Source: Incurvaria masculella (taxonomy: Eukaryota > Arthropoda > Insecta > Lepidoptera > Incurvariidae). Taken from it: a stretch of 64,000 nucleotides of DNA. Both the position numbers and the translations under genes were made by a program. Where the stretch lies: assembly GCA_946894095.1 (NCBI GenBank), contig OX335644.1:15295595-15359594 (forward strand), in the 5' to 3' direction. Below are positions 11,001 to 21,800 of the stretch, piece after piece (position 1 is the first letter of the stretch; every line of letters begins with the position of its first letter). The notes beneath the pieces are model-generated. The model worked only from the letters and a program-made list of their open reading frames with translations. It did no database searches and was not told the DNA's origin.

Positions 11001-11255
11001 AAGCAGCGCTATGACTTAAGACGCACAGTAGCTGAATTCAACGTAGGTGATGTAGTTTGGAGAAAACTGTATAAACAGAGTGACGCAGGTGCGTACTTCA
11101 CTACAAAACTGGCTCCTAAGTACGAGAAGTGCAAAGTACTTCAGAAAATTACGCCTCTCATTTACGTTCTTGCGGACATGAATAATAAACCTATTGCCGG
11201 TAGATGGCACATAAAAGATTTAAAGCCTCCTGCTATCGGCAGTGGAAGGATTTAA
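8055..11255 (+). CDS. pol: Pol polyprotein (protease, reverse transcriptase, RNase H, integrase)
   Basis: The frame is open from 8046 to the stop at 11255 and is probably translated by -1 frameshift rather than its own start. In order: aspartic protease LLDSGSSSSIIG (DSG instead of DTG) near 8238; RT with YLDDIIIV near 9175; RNase H HCDSSGYGLGG near 9624; integrase zinc finger (H...H, CDTCQAH) at 10200-10325. The integrase core has D (IDLIG, about 10399), D (LDNGSQF, 10581) and E (VERYNG, 10689), with 35 residues between the last two, as in D,D35E integrases. All catalytic residues I could check are present. Polyprotein cleavage releases the enzymes for cDNA synthesis and integration. Confidence 0.95.
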   Translation, partial: KKLVNEPRSHFDADGWRSWLKTISIFFKTYHSASILFENNSDHSRPYVTVEVNNTQMCGLLDSGSSSSIIGNNAHVKLLDLGFHLCSSDKLQVFTADGTTQKVIGCMYLPIKFNHKIQLINFMIIPGIKDKLILGVNFWKAFDLAPELLANVVSFHSGDEYSSTVTEATSSGKLSHYHALSTQERTLADNIIEQFNSISAERVGLGRTSLVEHKIDTEGPPIRQCYYRLSPVKTKALYDELDKMLELDVVEPSESPWNSPVLLIPKKDGRWRFCLDSRKLNSVTKKDAYALPNITHILDSLRDAKYLSSIDLSSAFWQIPIAKEDREKTAFSVANRGLFQFKVVAFGLTGAPARQQRLMDRLFGPEFNNKVFCYLDDIIIVSGNFKEHLQLLLKVKDTLHKANLTINREKSQFFRKELKYLGFLVDEYGLRPDPEKVRAIIDYPAPTSRKEVKIFLGTVGYHRRFIPNFSTIAGPLNKLTSTKKGSPTFHWSEAAESAFQQLKVALSSAPVLSCPSYDMPFSIHCDSSGYGLGGMLCQTIKGQEHPVAYMSRSLSKQEQNYSATEREALSVISALEHWRCYIENGHKTTVYTDHSSLKWFLNLDSPTGRLARWGVRLSSFNIEIIHRKGTLNVVPDGLSRSVPVAAISAGGTDAWYNNLIIKVQRSPHSFPNYTIKDGKLYRYCAGKFGLTEEFDWKLVVSADERTDIINENHSVPTAGHLGIFKTHKRLSLRYHWPGMYRDVVNFIGKCDTCQAHKHSKRAPLGLMGDPKVCTRPWQAISIDLIGPLPMTRRRHQHILVVTCCFSKYCEIFPLRKAVASKIVEHLENEVFLVHGIPRTIILDNGSQFISKQMDNFLKAYKVPQIHFTARYHPQVNTVERYNGTIVAAISTFVGDDHRSWDENLTKINFAINNSVNETTGFTPAFLVYGRELVIDGSIYGNSQTDETDIVCSPRDIYAENLGTLSVIFDQVQKALHTAHDRSKQRYDLRRTVAEFNVGDVVWRKLYKQSDAGAYFTTKLAPKYEKCKVLQKITPLIYVLADMNNKPIAGRWHIKDLKPPAIGSGRI

Positions 11256-11921
11256 ATAATAAGTAAAAAATATATATATAAATATATACATATATTTTGT
11301 TTCAATATTAATTTTAACTTCATTTTTATTATATTAAATACATTACATAAAAAACAATGCAAGAAGATATCTTAGCAGATTTGTTTAGGTATATTTATTT
11401 TAGTACTAGCGTAGTGGTTAGGTGTCTGTCGTATAGTCTACAGGTAGGCGGTTAGTGTAGTACCTACCTTAAAATATAGAAGCCTTAACTACCATTACCA
11501 CATGGCTGGAGGCTATTGTCCTCTCAGTCCAGGTGGCTTATAACACTCTGTCGCTGTCCCTAGCTTCGACGTTTTCTTTGGGGGGGGATCGCAGCGGCAG
11601 GCTGAATTTTGCAGGCTAGACATTCATCGACCCACACAATACACATAGGCAAAAATCGCTTAGGTAGTTGTACGTCTTAACCGAATACGTGGTTAAGCCA
11701 GACAGAGCGAAATGAAACTTCTTCAGCGACTATAGCCAAAGAGGGCACGATCAAAAGATGAAGGATAGATGAGAAGAACGAAAGCGGAAGAATGAAAGAG
11801 TAAAAGGCTACCTTGAACTGCAAATACCACTCATTTCTGCATTGCATTTGTTTGTCGGAGTAATTGTCCCGATGAATTTTTTCCTTGAGAGAAAATTCAT
11901 CTTTTCTTAGGAAGGAGGTAT
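11256..11921 (+). other. Untranslated 3' part of the gypsy element with polypurine tract
   Basis: About 660 bases with no ORF of note. It includes an AT-rich run at 11260-11300 and a G8-containing patch near 11580. The purine-rich GAAGGAGG at 11911-11918 lies next to the 3' LTR and is the likely plus-strand primer. No env gene is found here. Confidence 0.7.
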
Positions 11922-12848
11922 TGTTACATAGCAGATCTAAAGATCTGCTGTAACAATATTTCTTTCCCATTTACGAGATATGCTAACAATAAAGTACGCG
12001 CAAGCGAAGTACGGTCACCTAGAGTGTGCCTCGCTTGTCGCATCGGGTTTATTCATATCTCAATAGCTTAGATAAAAGAATAAAGCATAAAGACACTTTA
12101 ACAATTTAATTTTTAATTTTTGATTATTAATGCCGTTAACAAAACATCTTAAAGTTGTCTTTGTCAAAAGAATAATATATTAGAACGTGTGTCGATTGCG
12201 GGAAGCTAGCCGCAAGCGACAAAACGTCAGAAGATTGAGGGTTTTGTTTTTTTGCTTCAGCGGCGGCGACGAGAGCTTCCTCACATAATAATTTTGTTAT
12301 CATTAATTGTCATTCGACGATTGTATTTCACTCGAAGCCTCGTAGCTTCGAGCGTACATCCTCCACAGCTGTGGAGTCTGGTACGGGGCAGCGTATCGCG
12401 ACGACGTTGCGAGCGGCCGTTCGTAGGAGTGGCCTGTAGCCACCCACGCCCAGCCGTCTCGTCCGGCATCGGGAACGAGATCCGTCTCGACGCCTCGCCC
12501 GACGCCTCGTTGCGACGGTAGCGCACACCACATCGCACGGCGCTTCAGCTGGCCTTCCATCCGGAGGTCCACACGGAGACACCAAACGGACCCCAGCTAA
12601 GTGTTGCAAATTTAAAGTGACGGTGACCTACCTACCCTCAACAGACAATTAAATTAAAGGCGCCCAACCCATCGATTTTCTAAAGGACCCTAAGTGTTTT
12701 CGTGACTTTATATTGTGTGTCCAGAGGTCTCGGGTGATACTGCCTTAGAACCAGAGCTAGCCGTGTCAAAGTAAGGACACTTGTAATAAACCATTTTTCT
12801 CAATCAAATGAAATTTTATTTCCTTCCTGGGAAAAAGCAAGTGTAACA
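11922..12848 (+). repeat. 3' LTR
   Basis: Same 927-bp length and, wherever compared, identical sequence to the 5' LTR at an offset of 6565. The AATAAA at 12785-12790 is the likely polyadenylation signal of the element RNA. ACGG follows directly, matching the left flank. Confidence 0.95.
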
Positions 12849-14246
12849 ACGGCTAATCGCTTATCATTTGAAATTGCGTTGCACGTAACATATTTTCGTC
12901 AAAGTTAGCTTGCCAGGAGTCAGACCACCAATAGTCCCTCGAAACAATCGGCAAAAATGTTTGCTGTATGGCAACTCTTAGCACCGCCTGAGCTGACATA
13001 GTAATGCCCTTCTTCCACAGTACATAAACAGAAAGGGACAGGCACAATTGAAGCACCACCTAGCGTCAACCATTTGTACTAACAAACAAAACAGTTGCTC
13101 TTGGAGCCGCGGGGTGGCGCTCCTAGCGCCCAATATGTCGGCTTGCTATCAGCTGTTGGTAGCACCACAGATTACATAGATTTTTCACCGAAATGTTTAA
13201 TCTGTGGAACCGAGTGCCAGGCTAGTAATTATGGAAAACAAAGCGTTGTATTCCATTAATGGCGACGTTTGCCTATTATTTAAGGTCCAACAAGATTACA
13301 AAAATATAAAAATAGTAACTTTTGATACTTTGAATTATCATATAATCGTGATTTTAATGGTGATCAATGGTTCGGGAGTGTTTACGATTACCGGTTAACA
13401 TCAGCGATCAACGTAATGTTTAAGTTTCGTGCAATGCAAATTTTGACTGATCAGTCTTTAATCATACGTTGACGGTGATGTTGAAGTGTACGACGGTACG
13501 TGCAGCCGGGCCTAAGTGAGCAATACTATTACAAAAGTGATGTGTTCTATCAAAAACACGAGTCGACAGATATGTAGGTTCTAAAGAGGTTTTAATTTCA
13601 CTCGGATCATTATCTTGAGCATCAAGTGGGATAACGTAGAAATTTAATAGTAGTCAAAGTATCCAAAAATATTCCATTACTACTGCCACCCAACACCAAT
13701 GAATTTTCTTTGGTTTATTGCATTACTGAAGGCATTTACTTTTTCTTTAAAATTATCTACTACATAATATTATTTTGTATATTCGACTGACCAATCTCAA
13801 TGCACCTAAAATGCGTAATAAGGCGATTTTTGCGCTTAAATCTGTCAAATCGACCATATTTTGGCGCCAAAAACTCGATCAAACGAAAGATAAGGGGTTA
13901 ATCAATGACGCAATGCCTACTTTTATTATTATCATTTGCTCTGTGCACATTCCTGTTGTATGAAAGTACATACGGTCGAAGTTTACATAAAAAAACCTTT
14001 CGTATAGATGCTGACATTGTCTGTCACTTGTTATAAAAGTATTTTTACCACACCACGGAGTATATGGATGTTTTTTTTTGCTTTTGTATGCATCAACTAC
14101 ATATGTACATTAAAAAAAAGTCGAATAACTAAAAATTCTGGAAATTCCATACCAAACTTACTTAAACAAACTCAATTTAATCTACCTTAAATGTATCTAT
14201 TATTATCTATTTTTCTTAAGAAGTACATCCTAGTAGGCAGCGTTCC
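12849..14246. other. Intergenic, no gene seen
   Basis: AT-rich sequence between the LTR element and the SMC1 3' end. The small ORFs carry no recognisable motif. The SMC1 3' UTR must lie in its right-hand end. An ATTAAA variant poly(A) signal is at 14181-14176 on the minus strand, about 66 bases after the stop. Confidence 0.55.
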
Positions 14247-15808
14247 TTAGTCGTCGTAGTCTTCGAGGCTGATGGTGAGCACGTCGCTGATGAGGCAGTC
14301 CGCTGGCTGTCGACACACAAATACAATTTGACACTACCGTTCCAACCAACGATGTTATCATCGGACGAACCAACCAACGGGCCCATTGCAGGTAAGTAAA
14401 AAAGGTTGTCCATACCGCAGGGAATAGTTACAAACAGTAAATTGGCACAGATTCTGGACAAGTGCCCATTTTCGGCCGTCATAGCTGGACGTGGTTCGGA
14501 CTCCAATTAAAACTGTAGGTTTCTTTATTTACTAGATGGTAGGGTTGATTCCGCCCGGGTTGGTACCATCGCATTGAATGAAACTTGGTAAAAGCAGCAA
14601 TGAAGATTGTCCATGTTTTTATATCTAATTCAATGTACGAGTAGCTGTGGAAATTCCTGACGTGGCATTGAGCCTATGTGGTGTGTTGTGCTAATACATA
14701 TGTACAGACACCTATGTTTCCTTTGTACAAGCCGAGGAAAATGCCGCCCGGGAGTGGCACAACAGCGGCTCATATTCATTGCGCCAGTAAGAAGCCTTAA
14801 TGAGGGCTGGGAGGGCTGGGAGCACCCATCAAAGGTCCTGGCCTTCATGGAGAAACCCGATTTGATGAAGTAGCTGCCAGCCGGAGTGATACAACGGATA
14901 GCACTGCATCTAAGTGCTGAAAGGATTTTCCTAGCGGGGCTAGAATTATAAGAAGATGAAGAATGTAGACTGAATGTGAAATGTTTCCATAAAGAAGAGT
15001 CTTACCCCAGAGGAGATCCCGACAAGTGCGTCCGACGTGCCGTAGAACTCCTCCTTAAGCGAGATGACGATGGTCTGCAGGTTCTGCTTCTTGCTGCGGA
15101 TGTAGGAGGCCACCTTGCCTATGTTGGTGTTGTCGAGCGCCGCGTCTATCTCGTCCAGAAGGAAGAACGGCGCCGGCTGGTAGCTGTGCCAGAAACACAC
15201 GTTTGTTCAATAACTACTACATCAGCTACGGGACCCATTCTGGGTTATTCCACTTCATGAGAAACTAAACAAATAGTGCAGTATTGATACAAGAAACTTG
15301 GCAACTCAGATATTTGGAGAAAGTAACAGTTTTTTTAATATTTATAAAAAGGGCTCTTGCTGCACGATTGGAACATTTTAACATCCAGGATAACTTGTGT
15401 GGAAATTAAGTAAAATGGACACATTGCAGACATTTGTGTCCGTAGAGACGTTATACGTACTCAAATATGCCTGCATACTAGAGATAGGTGAAATCACAGA
15501 TATTTGAATATACTATATCCTACAAGGCTGGTAAGTACTCGCACAACCAGCTAAGGAGTTTTTTTTAGAAGGCAATGACTGTCGTTAGATATAGCGGTCA
15601 TGAGCATTAGTGATATTATGATTTCTGACCTGTGAATGGCGAAGAGGAGCGCCAGTGCGGCCACAGTTTTCTCCCCGCCGGACAGGTTGGACATGGGCTG
15701 GAAGCGCTTGCCGGGTGCCACGCAGTTGTAGTTGACCCCGTCCAGGTACGGCTCCTCGGGGTTCTCCGGGCCCAGGAACGCCTGCGCCGACTGATTCATG
15801 GCCAGCGC
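14247..15808 (-). CDS. SMC1: SMC1 exons 22-24: C-terminal ATPase head
   Basis: Exons 15808-15630, 15183-15006 and 14306-14247 cover residues 1083-1220. Exon 22 has [17 protein letters not shown] and the ABC-type signature [19 protein letters not shown]. Exon 23 has Walker [21 protein letters not shown] and VISLKEEFY. The last exon encodes only 19 residues ([19 protein letters not shown]) before TAA, a shorter, more acidic tail than in vertebrates. Donor GTAAGA at 15005 and acceptor TCGACAG at 14307 support this small exon. Confidence 0.96.
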
Positions 15809-18800
15809 CTGCGGGAAACAAATCGACATGTTTACATCGATATTCATGTGAATATTTCCTTAGCGTAGGTTTTTATTGGTCTAGCGACTAAGGAACCCGT
15901 CGTTTGTGATTCCATGTAAGGACCCTTCCCTATTTCGAGGTGGTAGGCTTAATCCTACCTGGATTGGTACCAGCACATTGAATGAACCATGATCGAAGCA
16001 ATGTGTTGTAACATTTCACTAAAAACTCAAGATTAAAAAAATATGTATTTTAACTAAAAATCTTAACAATATTTTTTTTGTTTGAATAGTTGTTGGGATT
16101 TTAATCAATTTTTTCATCAGTCCCTGATTTCCAAAGTATTCAGAAAAGATGGGGGGGGGAAAGGGGGATGGAAGGGGATTTCCCTGAAGAAATGTGCAGG
16201 GCATCACCCTCGGCACCACAGTAGGCATTTGCAAGGAAAACGTATGTGGGTCAAAACCCAATGGGTGGCGTCTAGGGTGATGCCGTTTGTACACTGACTT
16301 ATGCTACCACACAAAGAGGAAGATCCTCGGGCTAGCGGCAACACAGCTTCATAGCTTTTTTGGGGTTGAAAAACTATAATTTTCATAAATTACTCCTCTT
16401 TCAGAACCAGAAATGTTTAATAAAATTTTTACTTTAGATTTTTCAACTGCTTCAATAAACACCGAGCTTAAAATTTGTTCCACTTAGTTATTGAATGCGG
16501 CGACAGTGACCAAGAGGGCGTCGTACCTTGTAGATGGTGTCGATCTCGTTGGCGACGTGGTCGAAGCAGTCGAGGAACTTGTTGTGGCGCTCCTTCTTGA
16601 CGCGCTCGAAGGCGAGCTTCGCCTTGTGCGCGCGCTTGCGCGCCGCCGAGAACGCCTCGTTCGTCGCGTTCACCTTCTCGCGCACCTCGTTCAGTTTCTG
16701 CATGGCCTGCGATACGAGAATGGACTCTTTCAAAGGAATCTTGAAGGATTCTGAATCTAATGAAAAGATTGGATAGATTTCTTGACATATGCCCTGGACC
16801 ATTAAATCTGTCTATTTCTAGACTATTTGTTATCCATTTGCACTGAGGGTTTGGGTTTCTTTTGTTCTTCTTTTTTGCCTTAAACTGTTCTACCAAAAAT
16901 GTTTTGGCAGTAGCATTTATATCCAAGTATATATTTCATTACTGTGGACGGAAAACTCATACAGTTTCTTTGAAGATTATCTTTTTACTGAGTTGGTCGA
17001 ATTCGCGGATCAATCCATTTTTGAAGTAAATAAGTGTAGTTTGAATCCCAAAAAAGTTGAAATAAATGAAATGTCAATATTTGCAATCTACAGTCATTGA
17101 AGAAAATAGATGATTTTGCAGTGACTGTCTAGATAACTTGAATTTTCAAGGTTCTGTCCTGGTTTTGACAAAACAACCAAATTAGCTACTTATTGATGTC
17201 ACAGGATAGTTTTAATATATGTAAACAACAGAGGGAAAAAGGAAGGAATCAATGTGTGTTATAGTTGGTACCCGCATGTTGGGCGCCTGGATCTTGTCGA
17301 CGGTGTTCTGTAGGTTGTTGATCACTTTCTGCAGTTTGTCTGCCTTCTTCTTGATGTCGTCCGGCTCGTCCAGCTCTGTGAGCGCGTCCGACAGCGAGTT
17401 GTAGTCAATGCGGATCCTGTCATGATCATTTTATTGTAGCTCGATTGTTTTTAGTTGAGCTCACGCACACATCTACACATGACATGTGTCCATGTATGCC
17501 ACGGACTACGGAACAAACGTGGTAAAATGTGGCAACCCCATTGCTCATAGGTAGTCGGTCGTAAACCTTAAAGGGGCTGGTTTTGCAACAATATTTTTCA
17601 TTTCAATAAGATACATGTTACAATTAGGCACAAAATGTATGGATGTGAATTACTCAAATTCAGGGTATAAAATTGTGGGTATCCGTTTATTTTTGGCTAC
17701 ATAGCGTAATGAAACCGGTTCAATTCAAGAGCAGGATCCTAATCTAGGGTTATGCTCGGTATTTCTTTGAGGGATAATATCAAGAATGAAGCTTTCAATC
17801 AAAGAACAAAAGTAGCCGACATAGCCAGATCATCAAGTTGCATCAGTCTCGGTAGCTGGATGAGGGCAATTGATGGAGCAAAATGAAGCGGTGCCCACGG
17901 GCCGACCGATGCCCACGAATAAACGGGAGAGAGAGGATCGAGGGAGCGTACCTGGCCGCCTTGTTTAACTGCGCGGAGGAGGAGAGCGAGGGGTCGGACT
18001 CGGACTCTGCCGTGTCGTCGAGGCTGCCGGCCAGCAGCGGGATGTGGATGTCCTCCATCTGCACAGAAGCAAACATCGATGTTGCAAAGAGGGCCAAAGT
18101 ATTTTGAGATTCAGCGACATCTACATTCGAAGCATTGTAATCAGATTTTTAAAATAATATGAAAACATTTTTGGTCGTGACATTCGTTGGAAGTTTGGGT
18201 TACACATAAAACTGTAGGTTTCCTTGTTTGGCACTGTTGCAACTGTTGGCAGTCTACTAAGTGGTAGGGTTTATCCTGCCCCTGTTGATACCATCACATT
18301 GAATGAAAGACAATCGAAGCGATAATGAAAATTGTCCATGTTTTCCATTTGGTTCAATATAGCCGAGCAATATCAGGTCCTGGCATGGTACCTAGTACCC
18401 ATGTGGTGTGTTGGACTATAGTCATGACAGAAGGTGGTGTGTTGGACTATAGTCATGACAGAAGGTGGTGTATTAGCCAGTTCCATGAAAAAAAAGTCTG
18501 TTGTAATTTTTTGGCCTCTGATCACTGTAGTTGCAATCCATCTCCAAGTACCATTATGAACTATATCTACTTCTAAATATTAAAAACAATCTTAATCATT
18601 TTTCATAATATTTATTTTTATGCGCAGTAGCAGTGTGAATGTAAAACCTTCTAGAAGTGAGGGTGTGGAGGGTGTAGGGGGGTCACCTTGCACTGCTTGA
18701 GTATGTTGTGCCGATCATTCCGCTTGCTCTCGGTCCGCGCCTCGATGCCGGCGATCGCTTTCTGCACCGACTGGATGTCCTTGACGATGCTCGCCACGTC

Positions 18801-21800
18801 TTTGCGCGCCTGCAATGCACGCGTGCACACGAAGATTGTTACAGATTTAGAATGTAACCCCCATTCTAACATTACACACTAATTAATACAAACACGGCTT
18901 TGAAATCGACGATTACATGCATGGATTCATGCTGAGGAGTTTAGAAATAAATAAATAAAAAAAGTAACGAATGTTGGAGATATATGTGAAACCCTGAACA
19001 TGAGTCCAGAGATCAATAAGTGAATTAATAGAATGATGAGATTTTGTTCAAGCAATTGATTTTAAGCCCGAGACCAAATTTTTTTGTCTCCTTCATTCAT
19101 CAAACATTAACAAGTGTATTCAGAGTGGGCAGACTAACTTTAATCCGCCAGACTAAACCAGTTTTTGTATGGTTAGTCCGGTACTAATCTCATCTAAGTT
19201 TTGACAGGTGCTCTCCGAATACGACTGTTAGTTCCTAAAAATGCCTAATGAACAGCGAAAATATAATGGGGAACAAAACACTAAGTTTATTGTAGCTGTC
19301 ATCACCTTAGAAACGTCGAATACTGTCATTCCTGTCAAGTTTTATTTAAGAGTTTTCAGCATGATTTTTAGAATAAAGTGTAAAGGAAAAAAAGAGCTTT
19401 TGTTTGTCTTCAAATAATTTTAATGTAATTGACCAGCACACAGTTTGAAATGAAATATTATTGGTTATTTTATTGTGATATTTTCACACTTTATTTGATT
19501 AGCATAGAACAATTTATTTTCGAAATAATATCAACGAAATTAAGTCATTTCAGATTGTGCAAAATCTATGTTGATCGTGTAGATACGATTTTAAAATCAA
19601 ATTTGTTTTATTTTGTAGGGTCTCTGACAGCTTAGGCAGATCTCTTAGAGCAGTTCGCCTAGACACCACCTGCCGTGGTAAATGAGAAGTTTTCCTCTCT
19701 ATTCCCTACTCTTCCGTCACGTCGCATCCGAGGCAAGCGTTACCGCACCATGCCCATGCCCCTCCAGCCGAGCGTCAGCTCCCCCGCCCCCACCTTGGTC
19801 ATCTCCTCCTCGAAGGCGTCGACGCGCCCCTTGGTGACGTTGCTCTCGCGCTTGAGCCTCTCCACGTTCTGCAGCTCACGGTCGATGTCCGAGCGCTGCT
19901 TCGCCTCCACCTGCCGCCCGCGCTCCAGCTCGTCCTCCGCGTCCTGCACCGTGCGCTCCCAACGCGTCACGTTCTCTGTGAAAAGTGCGAGGACACAAAG
20001 GGGTGATTTTACAAATTCCAACACCGCTTCAGGGGGTCTATTTGTATAAAAAACCAATGCACTTCCTTTGCTTGAAATGTTGAGATAAAAATATATTTCA
20101 TACAAAATAAATTTCTCATAATAAAATATAAAATGCAGTTTGGGAACATTTACGAAGCAAACTTTGGTGCAGCACAGCCATGTTTGTTTCCAAAGCCTCG
20201 GGAGTCACGTGATCTTACAGAGGACACTCTTTCACAAACAAGGAGGTTTTTTGTGAAATCTTGAATTTTTTTTCTCCGCAACAAGAAATATTTAGTTCTT
20301 GTTTTTTGTTTTATGTTACTTCACCTTATGGTATCTACTAAGGGATTCAATGCTGCAGGTCGCTTTAAAATAACCCAGTAAATGTGATTTATTATGCACG
20401 TGGAAGTTTTCGAGACATAGATTTAGTGAATCAGTGCCGCTTCGCTCAAGATGAACACTGAATGGGAATCCATTCCATGCAAAACTGTAGGTCCTCTATC
20501 CCCTAATAGGTGGTAGGATTCAGCCCGCCCGGGTTGGTACCACCGCATTGGATGAAACTATGGTTGAAGTGGCAGTAAAAAATTAAAATTTCCATTCAGT
20601 CCAATCTAGCCGTGCTCATAAAGGGAAGGTCCTGGTATGGCACCTAATTCCTTCGGGAATGTGGTGTACTGGGCTAATATCATAATGGTAGTTGTGTGGT
20701 ATTGTATATGGTAGTCATCCACGTTGGGTTCAATAAAAAAAAAACTCACTCTGAGTGTCGCGCGAGCGCTCGAACTCGAGGTTGGAGGAGATGCGGTCGA
20801 TCTGGTCGTCGAGCTCCATGCGCTTCTTGGCGCGCTCCTGCTGCGCGCGCAGCTCCCGCTCCTCGTACTGCCTGCCGTCACATGTCACATAACCATCACA
20901 TTGTGCCCGGCATAGACACAGGATAGTAGAGATACTGCTTACGTCATACAAAACTCGGCAAAAACTAAACTTTACATGAAGTGAATTCAGTGGTAGGTGT
21001 GCGTGCGTGCTATATGCAGCCCCAGGTGAGTCCAAGCCTCGCTCTCGGCCATTATCGAAGCCCACCCAAATTCCACAAACACTCGGTCGGTCAGTCCAGA
21101 GCGGCTTGGGCGCTCACAAAAATAGTAATAATTATCATAGATGCTTCGACGCCGGCAAAATTACCTTATGTTGGTGACGCCGATGTCGCGACAGAACCGC
21201 TTGAACACGACATCCTCCACGTTGTTCATGCTCTCCTTCACCTCCTGGATGCGCTCCTCCCGCTGCCGCATCGTGCGCTCGATCTCTGCGATTGTCGGCT
21301 GTGCGTGTGCACGATCAACATTAACTTATGATGAGCACAATGTAAAATACCGAAAAAAAATGGCAAGTAAAATATTTTTTTCTAAATTTTCATTTGCATA
21401 AATAAAGAACTTAAGGCAAAATATCAGAATGACCGACAATATTTAAGGGAGAGCACATAAAATAAAAGTGGTTGCGAGACAGGATGTAAGCTGACTGTAA
21501 TTGCAAAGTGGATAGGTTTGAATTTAAAATATTCTTTTGGAAGCATGTTTTAGCCAACACTGCTAATTGTGGCTCAATCTTAACAAAAAAAAATTACTGT
21601 CAAATCAATGTTCTATAATTCGGCCAAACAGAAAACTGAATACCTTCTAATTGTAAAATAAAACCTTACTTTAAGAATAATATTACCCTGTTGAATGACA
21701 CAAGCAACAAAATATTAGGAGCAGAATTATATAAAAAAGATCGACATATTGAATTACAAAGGAAAGTCATGCACTAACCCCAAAGTTCTCCATCTTCCTC

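Larger units (their letters stand above)
5357..12848 (+). mobile_element. Complete Ty3/gypsy LTR retrotransposon, 7492 bp
   Basis: Two direct 927-bp LTRs (TGTTACATAG...GTGTAACA) flank, in order, a primer-binding site, gag, pol (PR-RT-RNaseH-IN) and a purine-rich tract. A 4-bp target duplication ACGG (5353-5356 and 12849-12852) flanks the whole element. Domain order places it in Ty3/gypsy (Metaviridae-like); no envelope gene is seen. The LTRs looked identical wherever I compared them and both ORFs are open, so the insertion is probably recent and may be active. It lies between the convergent rabaptin and SMC1 genes and disrupts neither. Confidence 0.95.

Noticed and set aside
15585..15868. ORFs overlapping SMC1 exon 22 in other frames (both strands)
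   Set aside because: Shadows of the coding exon; the SMC1 frame carries the conserved signature.
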